Below, one piece after another: positions 27,103-37,442 of a stretch of 64,000 bases of DNA. A program made the position numbers and the translations under genes. Position 1 is the stretch's first letter; each line of letters begins with the position of its first letter. Source of the stretch: Budvicia aquatica DSM 5075 = ATCC 35567 (lineage in GTDB: Bacteria > Pseudomonadota > Gammaproteobacteria > Enterobacterales > Enterobacteriaceae). Below the pieces are notes generated by a model, which searched no databases, was not told the origin of the DNA, and saw only the letters and a list, made by a program, of their open reading frames with translations. The stretch covers positions 124,152 to 188,151 of the forward strand of contig NZ_ATYS01000001.1 of NCBI RefSeq assembly GCF_000427805.1, in the 5' to 3' direction.

Positions 27103-28539
27103 TTAAGACTGAATATAGACCACATGGGTGTGGGTATATTCATACAGGCCGTGTTTTCCATCGGCTCCGCCAACGCCGGATTTACGAACGCCGGCGTGGA
27201 AACCCTGCATGGCTTCAAAGTTTTCTCGGTTAATATAGGTTTCACCAAAGTCAATTTCGCGACAGGCTTGCATTGCCTTATTGAGATTTTCAGTATAGAT
27301 CGACGATGTAAGGCCATATTCGCAATCGTTAGCCAGTGCGATACCTTCATCCAGGCTATCGATAATCTGAATGGGTAATACCGGCCCGAAGATCTCTTTT
27401 CGCATAATCTCCATATCCTGAGTACAAGCGGTCAGAACGGTCGGTTGATAGTGATAACCTTGACCTAAATCAGCCACAGCGCCGCCGGTGACTACCGTTG
27501 CGCCTTGTTTTATCGCGGTTTGTACGCGCTGTGTTACCTGATTCAAGCCAGCCTGATTAATCAATGGCCCCATTTCAATATCCGGATTAGCAATAGGATC
27601 GCCATAGCGGGTTGCAGCCATAGCCTGAGATATTTTATCAATAAATTGATCGGCCACGCTGCGTTCAACATAAACACGCTCTGCACAGTTACAAACCTGT
27701 CCGGTATTAATAATTCGTGAATTACGGATAGCATTAACGGCTAAATCGATATTCGCATCGGCTAAAACGATGGCCGGCGCTTTTCCGCCTAATTCCAGAT
27801 TAAGCTTGGTAAGGTTCGGTGCTGCGGCAGCCATAATGCGAGACCCTGTGCCAACGCTGCCGGTAAAGCTGATCATATCAACTTGAGTACTGGCTGATAA
27901 CTGCCCGCCGACGCTGCCTGCGCCACCGACAACGTTAAACACACCGGCCGGAAGATCGGTTTCAGCGACCAGTCTGGCGAATTCATAACAGTTATTCGGC
28001 GTTTCTTCACTTGGTTTAATCACAATGGTATTACCCGTGATTAATGCCGGTGCCATTTTTCTGGCAATCAGAAAGAAAGGGAAGTTCCAGGGGAGAATTC
28101 CGGCGACTACGCCTAATGGTTTACGGAACAGAAAAATATTTTCATTCAGCCGATCGCTGGGGATAATTTCCCCTTCAATTCTACGTGCCCACTCAGCCAT
28201 ATAGTCAAGGTAATCAGCGGTAAAGTTCACTTCAACTTCAGCTAAAGCAGATATTTTACCCTGTTCTAACGTAATGGTCCGAGCTAACAGGTTAACGTTT
28301 TCTCTCAGTTTTGCCGCAATCTTATTTAAATATCGGGCGCGGTCAATAGCAGGCTTGCGTGCCCAGCCGGCCTGAGCGCGTCTGGCTGCATTTAGCGCAT
28401 CATCAACATCTGAGGCAGAGGATGCCGGGCTGTGGGATAACAGAGCCTGGGTTGCAGGATTAAAAACCTCAATATGGTCGGCACTGCTACGAAACTGACC
28501 ATCGATAAAGTTTTGATAAATTGTAGGACGATTAGACAC
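27103..28539 (-). CDS. aldA: Lactaldehyde/aldehyde dehydrogenase AldA
   Basis: A 478-residue NAD-dependent aldehyde dehydrogenase closely resembling E. coli AldA, which oxidises L-lactaldehyde to lactate (from fucose and rhamnose) and glycolaldehyde to glycolate. Catalytic Glu249 (LELGGKAP) and Cys283 (GQVCNCAERV) are present, with the AldA-like AEVEVNFTADYLDYMAEWARR stretch and the C-terminal FGETYINRENFEAMQGFHAG. It is transcribed alone. The upstream region carries three palindromes at 28562-28728 that are likely regulatory. No fucose or rhamnose gene is in the window. Confidence 0.9.
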   Translation of the reverse strand: MSNRPTIYQNFIDGQFRSSADHIEVFNPATQALLSHSPASSASDVDDALNAARRAQAGWARKPAIDRARYLNKIAAKLRENVNLLARTITLEQGKISALAEVEVNFTADYLDYMAEWARRIEGEIIPSDRLNENIFLFRKPLGVVAGILPWNFPFFLIARKMAPALITGNTIVIKPSEETPNNCYEFARLVAETDLPAGVFNVVGGAGSVGGQLSASTQVDMISFTGSVGTGSRIMAAAAPNLTKLNLELGGKAPAIVLADANIDLAVNAIRNSRIINTGQVCNCAERVYVERSVADQFIDKISQAMAATRYGDPIANPDIEMGPLINQAGLNQVTQRVQTAIKQGATVVTGGAVADLGQGYHYQPTVLTACTQDMEIMRKEIFGPVLPIQIIDSLDEGIALANDCEYGLTSSIYTENLNKAMQACREIDFGETYINRENFEAMQGFHAGVRKSGVGGADGKHGLYEYTHTHVVYIQS

Positions 28540-28561
28540 GCTGAGTTACTCCTTTACTAAG

Positions 28562-28618
28562 TCCGTTTAATCACTATATGAATTGTTTTAATATCAATTC
28601 ATATAGTGATTAAACGGA
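28562..28618. promoter_or_regulatory. 57-bp perfect AT-rich palindrome upstream of aldA
   Basis: Arms of 24 bp (28562-28585 and 28595-28618) are perfectly complementary and flank a 9-base loop. The arms carry the core ATCACTATATGAATTG. It starts 23 bases upstream of the aldA ATG, without a T-run. It may be an mRNA leader hairpin, a two-fold operator or a tiny mobile-element remnant. Confidence 0.6.
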
Positions 28619-28630
28619 TGTAAATCATAA

Positions 28631-28728
28631 ATTTTGGTTTGCTGACCAAAATAGGGTTCGCGATCAGTATAGGGTAGGAGTAAAAGTTAATTGTTATGCA
28701 AAAGTTGCTAAAATGAAACTTTGTTTCA
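28631..28728. promoter_or_regulatory. Two further palindromes, one KdgR-like, upstream of aldA
   Basis: ATTTTGGT-TTGCTG-ACCAAAAT (28631-28652) is a perfect 8-bp inverted repeat. TGAAAC-TTT-GTTTCA (28714-28728), within AATGAAACTTTGTTTCACAT, resembles KdgR-type hexuronate boxes as I remember them. Both fit operators of the aldA promoter. The factor assignments are tentative. Confidence 0.4.
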
Positions 28729-29739
28729 CATTTGCAACCTTGCTCACATATCGATAACAATGGGTTGGAATTATTAAGCTAACGCTATGATTTGGAATGT
28801 TTCTCTTAAAATTGAAGTATGGTAGTTAAAAATAGTATCCGTAGCCCCTTTACTAAGGTATGGGAAATTCTGAACAGGGTACTTAGTAACGTTTAGCCTA
28901 GTGATATTTTATCGGATTGTTAAAATAGCTTCAGTACGAATCGGCAGGGCAATGTACTTCAATAGCGATATTTTTTTCCAAGAGGCTTACTTACTGCATT
29001 TTAGTTGATTTTTAACATCAATCGATCTTACATAAACATCCGCCATATCATATGGTACTGAGTTTACCGAAACGCTCATTTTATTTATAAGATGATTAGG
29101 TGGTTTCGATTGATGACAACATTTTAATGATTAAAGTAAAAGTAAATAATTCAATTGCGTTATAATCACTTCAAAATGGAAGTCTTTAAACCTAATAATT
29201 AACGCTATAGAAACACTTTTTTAATAAAATTAAATTTTAAGCTTATTTACTTTTATAATCTGGACGCCATCACAGTCTAATTTAACTTTACATATGTTTA
29301 TATAAATAGTCATTACACGCATTGGCAATAAAAGCATTGTGTTAAATCTTACCACTGAACTCAAATGAGTTATTTGATCGACTTATTTAAAAATAACGAT
29401 ATAATATTCTATTTATATAAAAAACGTTAAGCCAATAGATCGATTATTTGATCTTGACAAGTTAGTCATCCTTTTGTTTAATCGTGCCATCTTCAGTGTT
29501 CATCATCTTCTATCATCCTGATGCCGAATCTGACATTAAAGGTGACAACACATATAATTGTATTTAATTATTATTCAAACACCAATTTATGATGTTATTT
29601 TTTACCATTAAAATGTCCTTCCCTATATTTGTCACCTATGGGTAAGTACAATTAATGCATAAAGTTAAAATTAAGTGATGCAAAATTGGAAAATATTACT
29701 GCATCACATTCATATGGAAATCAGTAAGGATGCTTTGTT
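28729..29739. other. Long AT-rich intergenic region, about 1 kb
   Basis: Divergent spacer between aldA and the second autotransporter. Very AT-rich with many stop codons in all frames. No ORF, RNA gene or long repeat was recognised. It presumably holds a long regulated promoter region for the autotransporter, whose ATG at 29740 follows AAGGATGC. Confidence 0.45.
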
Positions 29740-32700
29740 ATGAAAAATAATAAACACGCATTTGCGTCACCTAAAAACCCACCATCTAAACAACTACTCT
29801 CTTTGCTAATTACTGCAGCTATTGTCGCTAATGCCAATGTGGCAGGGGTACAGGCGGCGACAAATGAGTGGATAGGCGGCATATCTTCTGACTGGAGTAA
29901 TCAGGATAACTGGAGCCTGAATATCTTACCTAGCAAGGTGAATGGCACTGTTATTAATAACGGTAACGTGGTACTCGATACTTCAGGCAGCAGCATTAAT
30001 TTGGGAGTGGGAATTGCACCCGGTTCTGAGGCGTCATTAACCGTAGGCCAAGGGAATACGCTGACGTTGGGCACGGCGGTATCGGCTCAAACGACGGACG
30101 GGGTTGGTCAGTATATTGGTCATGACGGCAGCGGTAAGTTGGTGATTGAAAATGGCGGTGAGGTTAACTACTCATCGACGCTGACAACTATATTGGGCAA
30201 TAACGCCGGCTCTAATGGCGAAGTCATTGTCACCGGCGCGGGTTCTACCTGGAGTAATCTTTATGGTGATGTACAACATCCTAGTAATCAGACCGTTATA
30301 AAAATAGGTAACGCCGGTTCAGGTCAGCTCTCGGTACTTAATGGCGGCACAGTGGTTACCCCCAGGGGCTTCAGTATTGCAAGTGCGGAAGGGTCATATG
30401 GTTCAGTTACGGTCAGCGGTGTCGGTTCCAGTCTGCTATTAGGTACTGACCAACTAAATTCTACCGGCTGGGCCGGGGTTTCTATGCTTTATGGTGAAGG
30501 GCATATGACCGTTAGTCACGGCGGCGAGGCGACCATTTATGGCGGAATTATTTTTGGCCGCGGCAATAATGGCGTCGCTCAAACCGTTACCGTTAGCGGA
30601 GAAAACTCCGTCCTGACCCACTATGGCAACCTTAATATCTATGGAAACGGTGCCGGAGTCCTTTTGGTTGAAGATGGCGCTAAGTTATATACATCGGCTG
30701 CGCCGGGCGGTGGAACGCAATTCCCCGGTCAGGCAATAGTCGGCCACCAGAACGGTGGTGATGCTTTTGCTTACGTTACCGGCCCTGATTCACTCTGGCA
30801 AGCCGCGCAGGATATGATTGTAGGTAATCAGGCTAACGGCAACCTGATTATTTCAAATGGCGGAACGGTAGAAAACGTTCTTGGTCGCGTAGGTTTAACT
30901 GCTAACTATACCGGCACGATTACCGTGACCGGAATGGATTCCGCCTGGAATAACCGTGGCAATATTACGCTGGGCAATGCGGGTACCGGGATTCTGACCG
31001 TTGCCGACAATGGCGTTGTTAATGTTGGTGACAAACTGACTATTGCTAATCTTGCCGGCTCTAAAGGAATACTGAATTTTGGTGCGGCTGAAAATAGCGC
31101 TGCAGCCACTACCGGAACGGTGAATGCCAATCAAATTGTTTTCGGCGACGGTGATGGCCGGGTGGTGTTTAACCATACAGAAAATGATTATCAGTTTACT
31201 CATTTACTCAGGGGTACCGGCACGGTTGTGGCGCACAATGGCGTGACTATTTTTAATGACCAACAGACCTACGGCGGCTTGACCGAAATTCATGATGGCG
31301 GCACTTTACGGGCCGGTGAAAATAATGCATTCAGCACTAATTCAATCTATGACATTGCTCAGGGCGGAATACTAGACTTAGCCGGTTATCGCCAGACTAC
31401 TGGCGATATCACCAATGCCGGTACTATCAAATTTCATACCGGTGAGATTGCCCGTGGTAACACTCATAACCTGCTGACTATTGAGGGTAACTACCACTCA
31501 GACGGCGGTGAAATTGTGTATAACACGCTACTGGGCGACGATGGTTCTGCAACCGATCAATTAGTGGTTAACGGCGATACGTCAGGAACCGGGTATATCA
31601 GAGTTATCAACGCCGGTGGCGGCGGTGCTCAGACGTTAAACGGCATTAAGATTATCGACGTTTTAGGGCAGTCTGACGGTGAGTTTTATAAAGCACAGAA
31701 CCACAGGATCGTTGCCGGTGCCTATGAATACGACGTAATTCGCGGTAGTCAGGCCGACACCAATAAAAATTGGTACCTGACATCGAGCTGTGTTAACGGG
31801 CAGGGTTCCTGCGATGTTACTACCCCGGATCCGCAAGTGGATAAGCCTGCGGTAATACCAGAAAAACCCGTAGAGATATTCCGACCTGAAGCGGCTACCT
31901 ATTCGGCTAATCTGGCCATGGCGAATACCTTATTTACCCATTCATTGCACGATCGTCTGGGTGAGCCGCAGTATACCGATTCACTTCGAGGCCAAACTCA
32001 ACACCCGACCAGCATGTGGTTGAGAATTGTGGGTGGGCATACCCGCTCTCGCGATTCAACCGGGCAGATGCAAACCCAGACTAACCGGGTGGTTGTTCAC
32101 GGGGGGGGTGAAATTGCTAACTGGAGTAGCGACGGATTAGATCGCGGTCATTTGGGCTTGATGTTTGGCTATGGCCAGGCCGACAGCAATAGTGATTCAC
32201 GAATTACCGGTTATTCAACCAGAGGCAAAGTTGATGGCTATAGCGCCGGCGTTTACGGTACCTGGTATAGCAACAATATTGATAAAACTGGCCTCTATGT
32301 TGATAGTTGGGCGCAGTATAACTGGTTTAACAATGAGATTCAGGGGCAGTATATCGGCACTGAAAAGTATAATTCTGATGGTGTCGTGTTGTCATTAGAG
32401 TCCGGATATACCTTCCAGATTATGGATAATCAGGCGGAAAACAAAAAAGCCTTTATTCAACCTCAGGCTCAGGTGGTATGGATGAACGTCAGTGCAGACG
32501 ACCATACTGAAGGCAATAACGCTCAGGCAATGACCACTACGGTTTCTGGTCGTGGTGATGGAAACATTATGACTCGTTTGGGGGTGAGAGCTTATCTTCA
32601 AGGGTATCACCCGATTGATGAAGGTAAAGATCGTATCTTCCAACCATTTATTGAGACTAACTGGATTCATAATACCAAAGCTTTTGGCGCTAATTTAAAC

Positions 32701-32868
32701 GGTGTCAAAGTCGAACAGAAAGGAACCCGTGATTTAGGTGAGCTAAAACTGGGTGTTGAAGGGCAATTAACCAAGCAGTTTAGCGTGTGGAGCAATGTTT
32801 CTCAGCGTCTTGGCGGCGATGGCTACAGTGATACAGCCGGATTAGTTGGTATGAAATATAGTTTCTAA
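29740..32868 (+). CDS. Type Va autotransporter, 1042 aa
   Basis: A paralogue of the 930-residue autotransporter at 12018. It has an extended signal peptide (cut near Ala40) and a passenger with the EWIGG-SDWSNQDNW start. Many T5SS/PEP-CTERM-type repeats follow (TVTGAGSTWSN, GNAGSGQLSVLNGGTV, GNLIISNGGTVE). A Pro-rich linker lies near residue 690-715, and the C-terminal barrel of about 330 residues has FTHSLHDRLGEP and a terminal KYSF. A Cys pair in SSCVNGQGSCD precedes the linker. A run of eight Gs (32101-32108) lies inside the barrel coding part. It is likely a surface adhesin; the ligand is unknown. Confidence 0.9.
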   Translation: MKNNKHAFASPKNPPSKQLLSLLITAAIVANANVAGVQAATNEWIGGISSDWSNQDNWSLNILPSKVNGTVINNGNVVLDTSGSSINLGVGIAPGSEASLTVGQGNTLTLGTAVSAQTTDGVGQYIGHDGSGKLVIENGGEVNYSSTLTTILGNNAGSNGEVIVTGAGSTWSNLYGDVQHPSNQTVIKIGNAGSGQLSVLNGGTVVTPRGFSIASAEGSYGSVTVSGVGSSLLLGTDQLNSTGWAGVSMLYGEGHMTVSHGGEATIYGGIIFGRGNNGVAQTVTVSGENSVLTHYGNLNIYGNGAGVLLVEDGAKLYTSAAPGGGTQFPGQAIVGHQNGGDAFAYVTGPDSLWQAAQDMIVGNQANGNLIISNGGTVENVLGRVGLTANYTGTITVTGMDSAWNNRGNITLGNAGTGILTVADNGVVNVGDKLTIANLAGSKGILNFGAAENSAAATTGTVNANQIVFGDGDGRVVFNHTENDYQFTHLLRGTGTVVAHNGVTIFNDQQTYGGLTEIHDGGTLRAGENNAFSTNSIYDIAQGGILDLAGYRQTTGDITNAGTIKFHTGEIARGNTHNLLTIEGNYHSDGGEIVYNTLLGDDGSATDQLVVNGDTSGTGYIRVINAGGGGAQTLNGIKIIDVLGQSDGEFYKAQNHRIVAGAYEYDVIRGSQADTNKNWYLTSSCVNGQGSCDVTTPDPQVDKPAVIPEKPVEIFRPEAATYSANLAMANTLFTHSLHDRLGEPQYTDSLRGQTQHPTSMWLRIVGGHTRSRDSTGQMQTQTNRVVVHGGGEIANWSSDGLDRGHLGLMFGYGQADSNSDSRITGYSTRGKVDGYSAGVYGTWYSNNIDKTGLYVDSWAQYNWFNNEIQGQYIGTEKYNSDGVVLSLESGYTFQIMDNQAENKKAFIQPQAQVVWMNVSADDHTEGNNAQAMTTTVSGRGDGNIMTRLGVRAYLQGYHPIDEGKDRIFQPFIETNWIHNTKAFGANLNGVKVEQKGTRDLGELKLGVEGQLTKQFSVWSNVSQRLGGDGYSDTAGLVGMKYSF

Positions 32869-32979
32869 CGGTTGTTTACTCAGAGTGATGACACAGTGGT
32901 TTAATTTGATTTCAGCGCGAATTTCGTCCGCATAGTTAGCATCGGAATATTGGTTTTTCCTAGCGGCCGAGATACCGTC

Positions 32980-33030
32980 TTGTTAGGGGGCCGCTTGGAA
33001 AACGGAAAATATCCTATGTTAAGGCCATTT
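32980..33030 (+). repeat. Relic of an IS110-type element end
   Basis: The stretch with CCGCTTGGAAAACGGAAAAT and ATCCTATGTTAAGG is nearly the reverse complement of 36335-36380, the right end of the broken IS110 copy (CCGCTTGGAAAGCGGAAAAT, ATCCTACGCTAAGC). It marks an earlier insertion or deletion scar just left of the intact IS. Confidence 0.6.
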
Positions 33031-33077
33031 CTTAAGCAGACATGACAGGCAGATCTGAGCGAGGTATAGTCATTCGC

Positions 33078-33256
33078 ACCCTGATAATTACACTTTAAAG
33101 TGATTCAGGGTATGCGCCTACTGGTTACGAATATTGAGCGAGAATCACGTGATGATCGCCGCTTTTCTTTCGAGCCAGTAGGTGCTCCACGTTCGCTAAC
33201 GAATACTCAGGGCATGCAGATAAACTGCTGGCTATATTTCTTTCGAAGAGCGTGGA
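33078..33256 (+). ncRNA. Candidate IS110 bridge RNA region
   Basis: Three stems lie in series upstream of the transposase: ACCCTGA/TCAGGGT (33078-33084, 33105-33111) around a CACTTTAAAGTG palindrome; GCGCCTACTGG/CCAGTAGGTGC (33114-33124, 33175-33185, one G-T pair); and TCCACG/CGTGGA (33186-33191, 33251-33256) with a 59-base internal part. IS110 elements express a structured bridge RNA from this end, with target- and donor-binding loops. The fold fits, but no expression evidence exists here. Confidence 0.45.
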
Positions 33257-33290
33257 ATGCATACCAATCCCCGATGAAAAGGAGTTGGTG

Positions 33291-34529
33291 ATGACTACGA
33301 CTAATCAATTTGCTGCACATGTTGGTCTGGACTGGGCAGATAAAAAACACGATGTCTGTGTTCAGTTTAAAAACGGCGAACGCGTATTCCATGTGATTGA
33401 ACATACAGTAGAAGCGCTTGATGTCTGGCTTACCGAGTTACACCAGAAGGTAAAAGGCAGGATCGCTATAGCTCTCGAGCTGAAGAAGGGGCCCGTGGTA
33501 TATGCTCTTCAGAAATATCCGTTTATCACCGTTTTCCCTGTCCACGCTTTGTCTCTGGCTCGTTACCGGCAAGCTTTCTCGCCCAGCGGCGCTAAAGATG
33601 ATCCGCAGGATGCCGAGCTGACATTAGAGTTAATGCTACGCTATCCCCAAAATATAAAAGCCATTGAACCCGACAATGCGGATATCCGGTTGCTTCAGCA
33701 ACCGGCTGAGCAACGTCGTCAGTTGGTTGAAGATAAGCGACGCTTTGTGAACCGGATAATCAACACGCTTAAACAGTATTATCCTCAGCCACTGGAGTGG
33801 TTCTCACATCGGGGGAGCTTACTGTTGTGTGAACTGATTATACGGTGGCCCAGTCTGCAACAACTGAAACGTGCCAGGCGCGACACGATCCGCAACTTTC
33901 TGAATGCCAAAGGTGGCCGCGCAATGGCCCTTACCGAGCAACGTGTGGCGAGTATTGATAACGCGATCCCATTGACTACAGACTCGAGTGTTATAGAGGC
34001 TAATGCTTTAATGGCAACAGCACTGGCGACACAAATTAAAGTCGTGAGTGAAATCATCAAAACCTATGACGAACGAATCGAAACGCTGTTTGACACATTG
34101 CCAGATGCGGGGCTGTTCAAATCACTTCCGGGCATAGGGCCGTGTATGGGTCCACGGATGCTTGCTGCACTTGGTGATAACCGTGACCGGTTTAACAGCG
34201 CTGAAGAAATTCAAAACTATGCAGGTATTGCACCGGTGACAGCGCGAAGTGGCCAGAAATCCTGGGTTCACTGGCGATGGCAATGTGCAAAGTTCGTCAG
34301 GCAGACCTTTGTTGAATGGGCTGCCAAGACGGTTAACTCATCATACTGGGCCAGACTTTATTATCAGGGCCAGCGAGAAAAAGGGAAATCGCATCAATCA
34401 GCCATCCGGGCTCTGGCGTTTAAATGGATAAGGATCATTTACCGCTGCTGGAAGACCAGAACCCGCTACGACGAAGCGAAATATTTGCTGGCACTCGAAG
34501 CGCGACACTCGCCTTTACTTAGGCCATAA
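33291..34529 (+). CDS. IS110 family transposase (DEDD recombinase)
   Basis: A 412-residue RNA-guided-type recombinase of the IS110 family. The N-terminal RuvC-like DEDD domain begins HVGLDWADKKHDVCVQF and continues with ALELKKGP and SPSGAKDDPQDAELTLELM. The C-terminal transposase domain carries LPGIGPCMGPRMLAALGDNRDRF and the serine-containing VTARSGQKSW stretch. Length is normal and no frameshift is seen, so it may be active. ATG 33291 follows GGAG by six bases; an upstream start at 33252 is possible but overlaps the structured left end. Confidence 0.9.
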   Translation: MTTTNQFAAHVGLDWADKKHDVCVQFKNGERVFHVIEHTVEALDVWLTELHQKVKGRIAIALELKKGPVVYALQKYPFITVFPVHALSLARYRQAFSPSGAKDDPQDAELTLELMLRYPQNIKAIEPDNADIRLLQQPAEQRRQLVEDKRRFVNRIINTLKQYYPQPLEWFSHRGSLLLCELIIRWPSLQQLKRARRDTIRNFLNAKGGRAMALTEQRVASIDNAIPLTTDSSVIEANALMATALATQIKVVSEIIKTYDERIETLFDTLPDAGLFKSLPGIGPCMGPRMLAALGDNRDRFNSAEEIQNYAGIAPVTARSGQKSWVHWRWQCAKFVRQTFVEWAAKTVNSSYWARLYYQGQREKGKSHQSAIRALAFKWIRIIYRCWKTRTRYDEAKYLLALEARHSPLLRP

Positions 34530-34592
34530 AAAGCTTGTCGAATGTCTCAGGGCGTGAAGCGAGCAGACATTAAGATCACCTGTTGATTTGCT

Positions 34593-35513
34593 TTATTTTT
34601 CGCGAAAGAAAAAATGCACTTTCCCTTGCTGAAATGCAACGGCAGGCAAGCCCTCATGTTCATGAGGTGATAGGTAAAGAATTACCCACGCAGGAAGATG
34701 GCTACTGACTTGTTGTATGAAGGCATAATTCATACGCTCATTTTCTGCATCGGAATGATCAGCACTGTTTCTAAATACCGGGCTGAGGAAACTTCCATTT
34801 AAACCATCGTGTCTTATGAAATAACTTTTTCCGGTCGCATTTGAACCTATTAGGTCAGGAGTGCGGACAATTTTTTCTGCGTCGTGGAAGCTTGTGTAAA
34901 AGGTGCAGGTCGGACTATTCTTGCGAGCAGGGTCGAAATAATCATCTTTTGGAAGCTCACATCCCGCATCTTTATCTGCAAATTTAACGACCAGAAAGCG
35001 TGAAGCATTGGTTTGAAAAACGTATTTTCCTAACCAGTTATTGTATCCCGCCCCCTTACTAACCCTAAATTTGCGTTTAGATTCATTTAAGGTAGCCAGA
35101 ACAGCAGCTTCTATTTTATCTGAGAGCACAAGTGAAGCCGCCTGGGGTGTGGTTGCCAGTTCGGTGGGGATCCATGCCAGGATCCCATTTGATTGCCAAT
35201 CTTCCACACTCATACCCGTGGCACGATGTTGCAGCAACGGGGTTAAGGACAATGTCGCTTCATTTAATTTATCATTTCCCACTGTAGGGAAAACAAAATC
35301 ATAATCCGTGCGGCTGAACATCTTGCTTTGAGACTGGCTAACCAAGGCGTCGCTATAAAGGTCCATACCGGATGCATTGATGATATTCCAAGCGACGCTA
35401 TGTTCAGCGCGATAGGCGTACGATTTTTCAGATTGGTCACGAATGCCAGAGCAAGCCGTCAGTAGCAGCGTGGTACACACAATTGACAATGACTTCGGTA
35501 AAAAAATGTTCAT
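34593..35513 (-). CDS. Hypothetical lipoprotein, 306 aa
   Basis: A lipoprotein with a clear signal and lipobox LLTACSG (Cys about residue 22). The remainder is a soluble beta/alpha protein with a Cys pair (AGCELPKDD, SPTCTFYTSF) and no recognised domain. ATG 35513 follows AAGGAAGA. It stands between the intact IS110 element and the broken recombinase and IS110 copies, without partners, so it looks like cargo or a remnant of an acquired segment. Plasmid or phage origin is a guess. Confidence 0.6.
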   Translation of the reverse strand: MNIFLPKSLSIVCTTLLLTACSGIRDQSEKSYAYRAEHSVAWNIINASGMDLYSDALVSQSQSKMFSRTDYDFVFPTVGNDKLNEATLSLTPLLQHRATGMSVEDWQSNGILAWIPTELATTPQAASLVLSDKIEAAVLATLNESKRKFRVSKGAGYNNWLGKYVFQTNASRFLVVKFADKDAGCELPKDDYFDPARKNSPTCTFYTSFHDAEKIVRTPDLIGSNATGKSYFIRHDGLNGSFLSPVFRNSADHSDAENERMNYAFIQQVSSHLPAWVILYLSPHEHEGLPAVAFQQGKVHFFFREK

Positions 35514-35698
35514 CCATTCTTCCTTTTGTTTAATCCTGTAAACTAATACCGGCAATGCCCGCTAATAAAGTTAATGTAAATATTAATGGGTATATAACAA
35601 AGGGGGCGTTTTGCAGGAAATATCCGGAAAAATACGAATTGTGACGAACTTCCGCTGTTGGCACAAAGCTGCCTTTCAAGTTCAATTTATTTTTACTG

Positions 35699-36255
35699 TC
35701 AGGATTCGTTCTGCCCTACCTTTACCCGGAGTATGGTTTGTCGGGTAGTATTAAATTCCCTAGCAATGGCGCTGATACTGACCCCAGCGTTGATACGTGC
35801 AATCACAGTAAGTTGCTGTTGCAGAAGGACGGCCAAACCGCTTACCGGCTCCTTTTGCTCGTGCAATACCAGCGTGCGTACGCTCAAACAGCAGATCCCT
35901 TTCAAATTCCGCGACAGCAGAGATGACCTGCATGGTAATTTTTCCTGCAGGGCTTGTCAAATCAACTCCGCCCAACGCGAGGCAGTGAACGCGAATATCT
36001 GAAGCAGCCAGTTGTTCCACTGTTTTTCTGATATCCATCGCATTGCGCCTCAGTCGGTCAAGTTTAGTAACAATCAGTACGTCGCCATTTTCCATGCGAT
36101 CAGGTAGTCGGGTGAAGCTTGGTCGCTCACCGGCAGCAACCGAACCGCTGATATGTTCTTCAATCAGTCGCTGGGGCCGGACGGTAAAACCGGCAGCCTC
36201 GATTTCTCTGCTCTGATTTTCGGTGGTCTGATCCAGGGTAGAGACCCGGCATTAC
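35699..36255 (-). pseudogene. Broken serine recombinase (resolvase/invertase)
   Basis: Read on the minus strand from 36255, [13 protein letters not shown] continues through [17 protein letters not shown] and [23 protein letters not shown] to GKRFGRPSA. At about 35838 the frame shifts, after which [20 protein letters not shown] gives the C-terminal helix-turn-helix. The first roughly eight residues, with the catalytic-serine neighbourhood's start, are missing behind a stop codon. Two lesions make it inactive. It is of the Tn3/invertase small serine recombinase type. Confidence 0.85.
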
Positions 36256-36330
36256 GTCTGGCGGACAAACCTTAAGCTGGTACTGGGGAAATACCGTTCA
36301 TTACGCTCAGTGGATAGTGGTATGTACAAA

Positions 36331-37365
<1,035 letters not shown>

Positions 37366-37442
37366 TCATCCATGACATCCCAATGATCAGTTGGGGGTCA
37401 TCTCTCCGGTGAGGAAAGAGATCAAGATATAAGGGCGCTCCG

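Larger units (their letters stand above)
33035..34570 (+). mobile_element. IS110-family insertion sequence (complete)
   Basis: The intact transposase gene 33291-34529 is flanked by non-coding ends. AGCAGACAT occurs as a 9-nt direct repeat at 33035-33043 and 34562-34570, proposed here as the element boundaries or crossover core, giving about 1.5 kb. The long left end (about 250 bp) with several stems is as expected of the IS110 group, which encodes its bridge RNA there. Exact ends are inference. Confidence 0.65.

Noticed and set aside
35658-36002. Plus-strand frame of 114 codons over the recombinase remnant.
   Set aside because: It is the antisense of the serine recombinase pseudogene.
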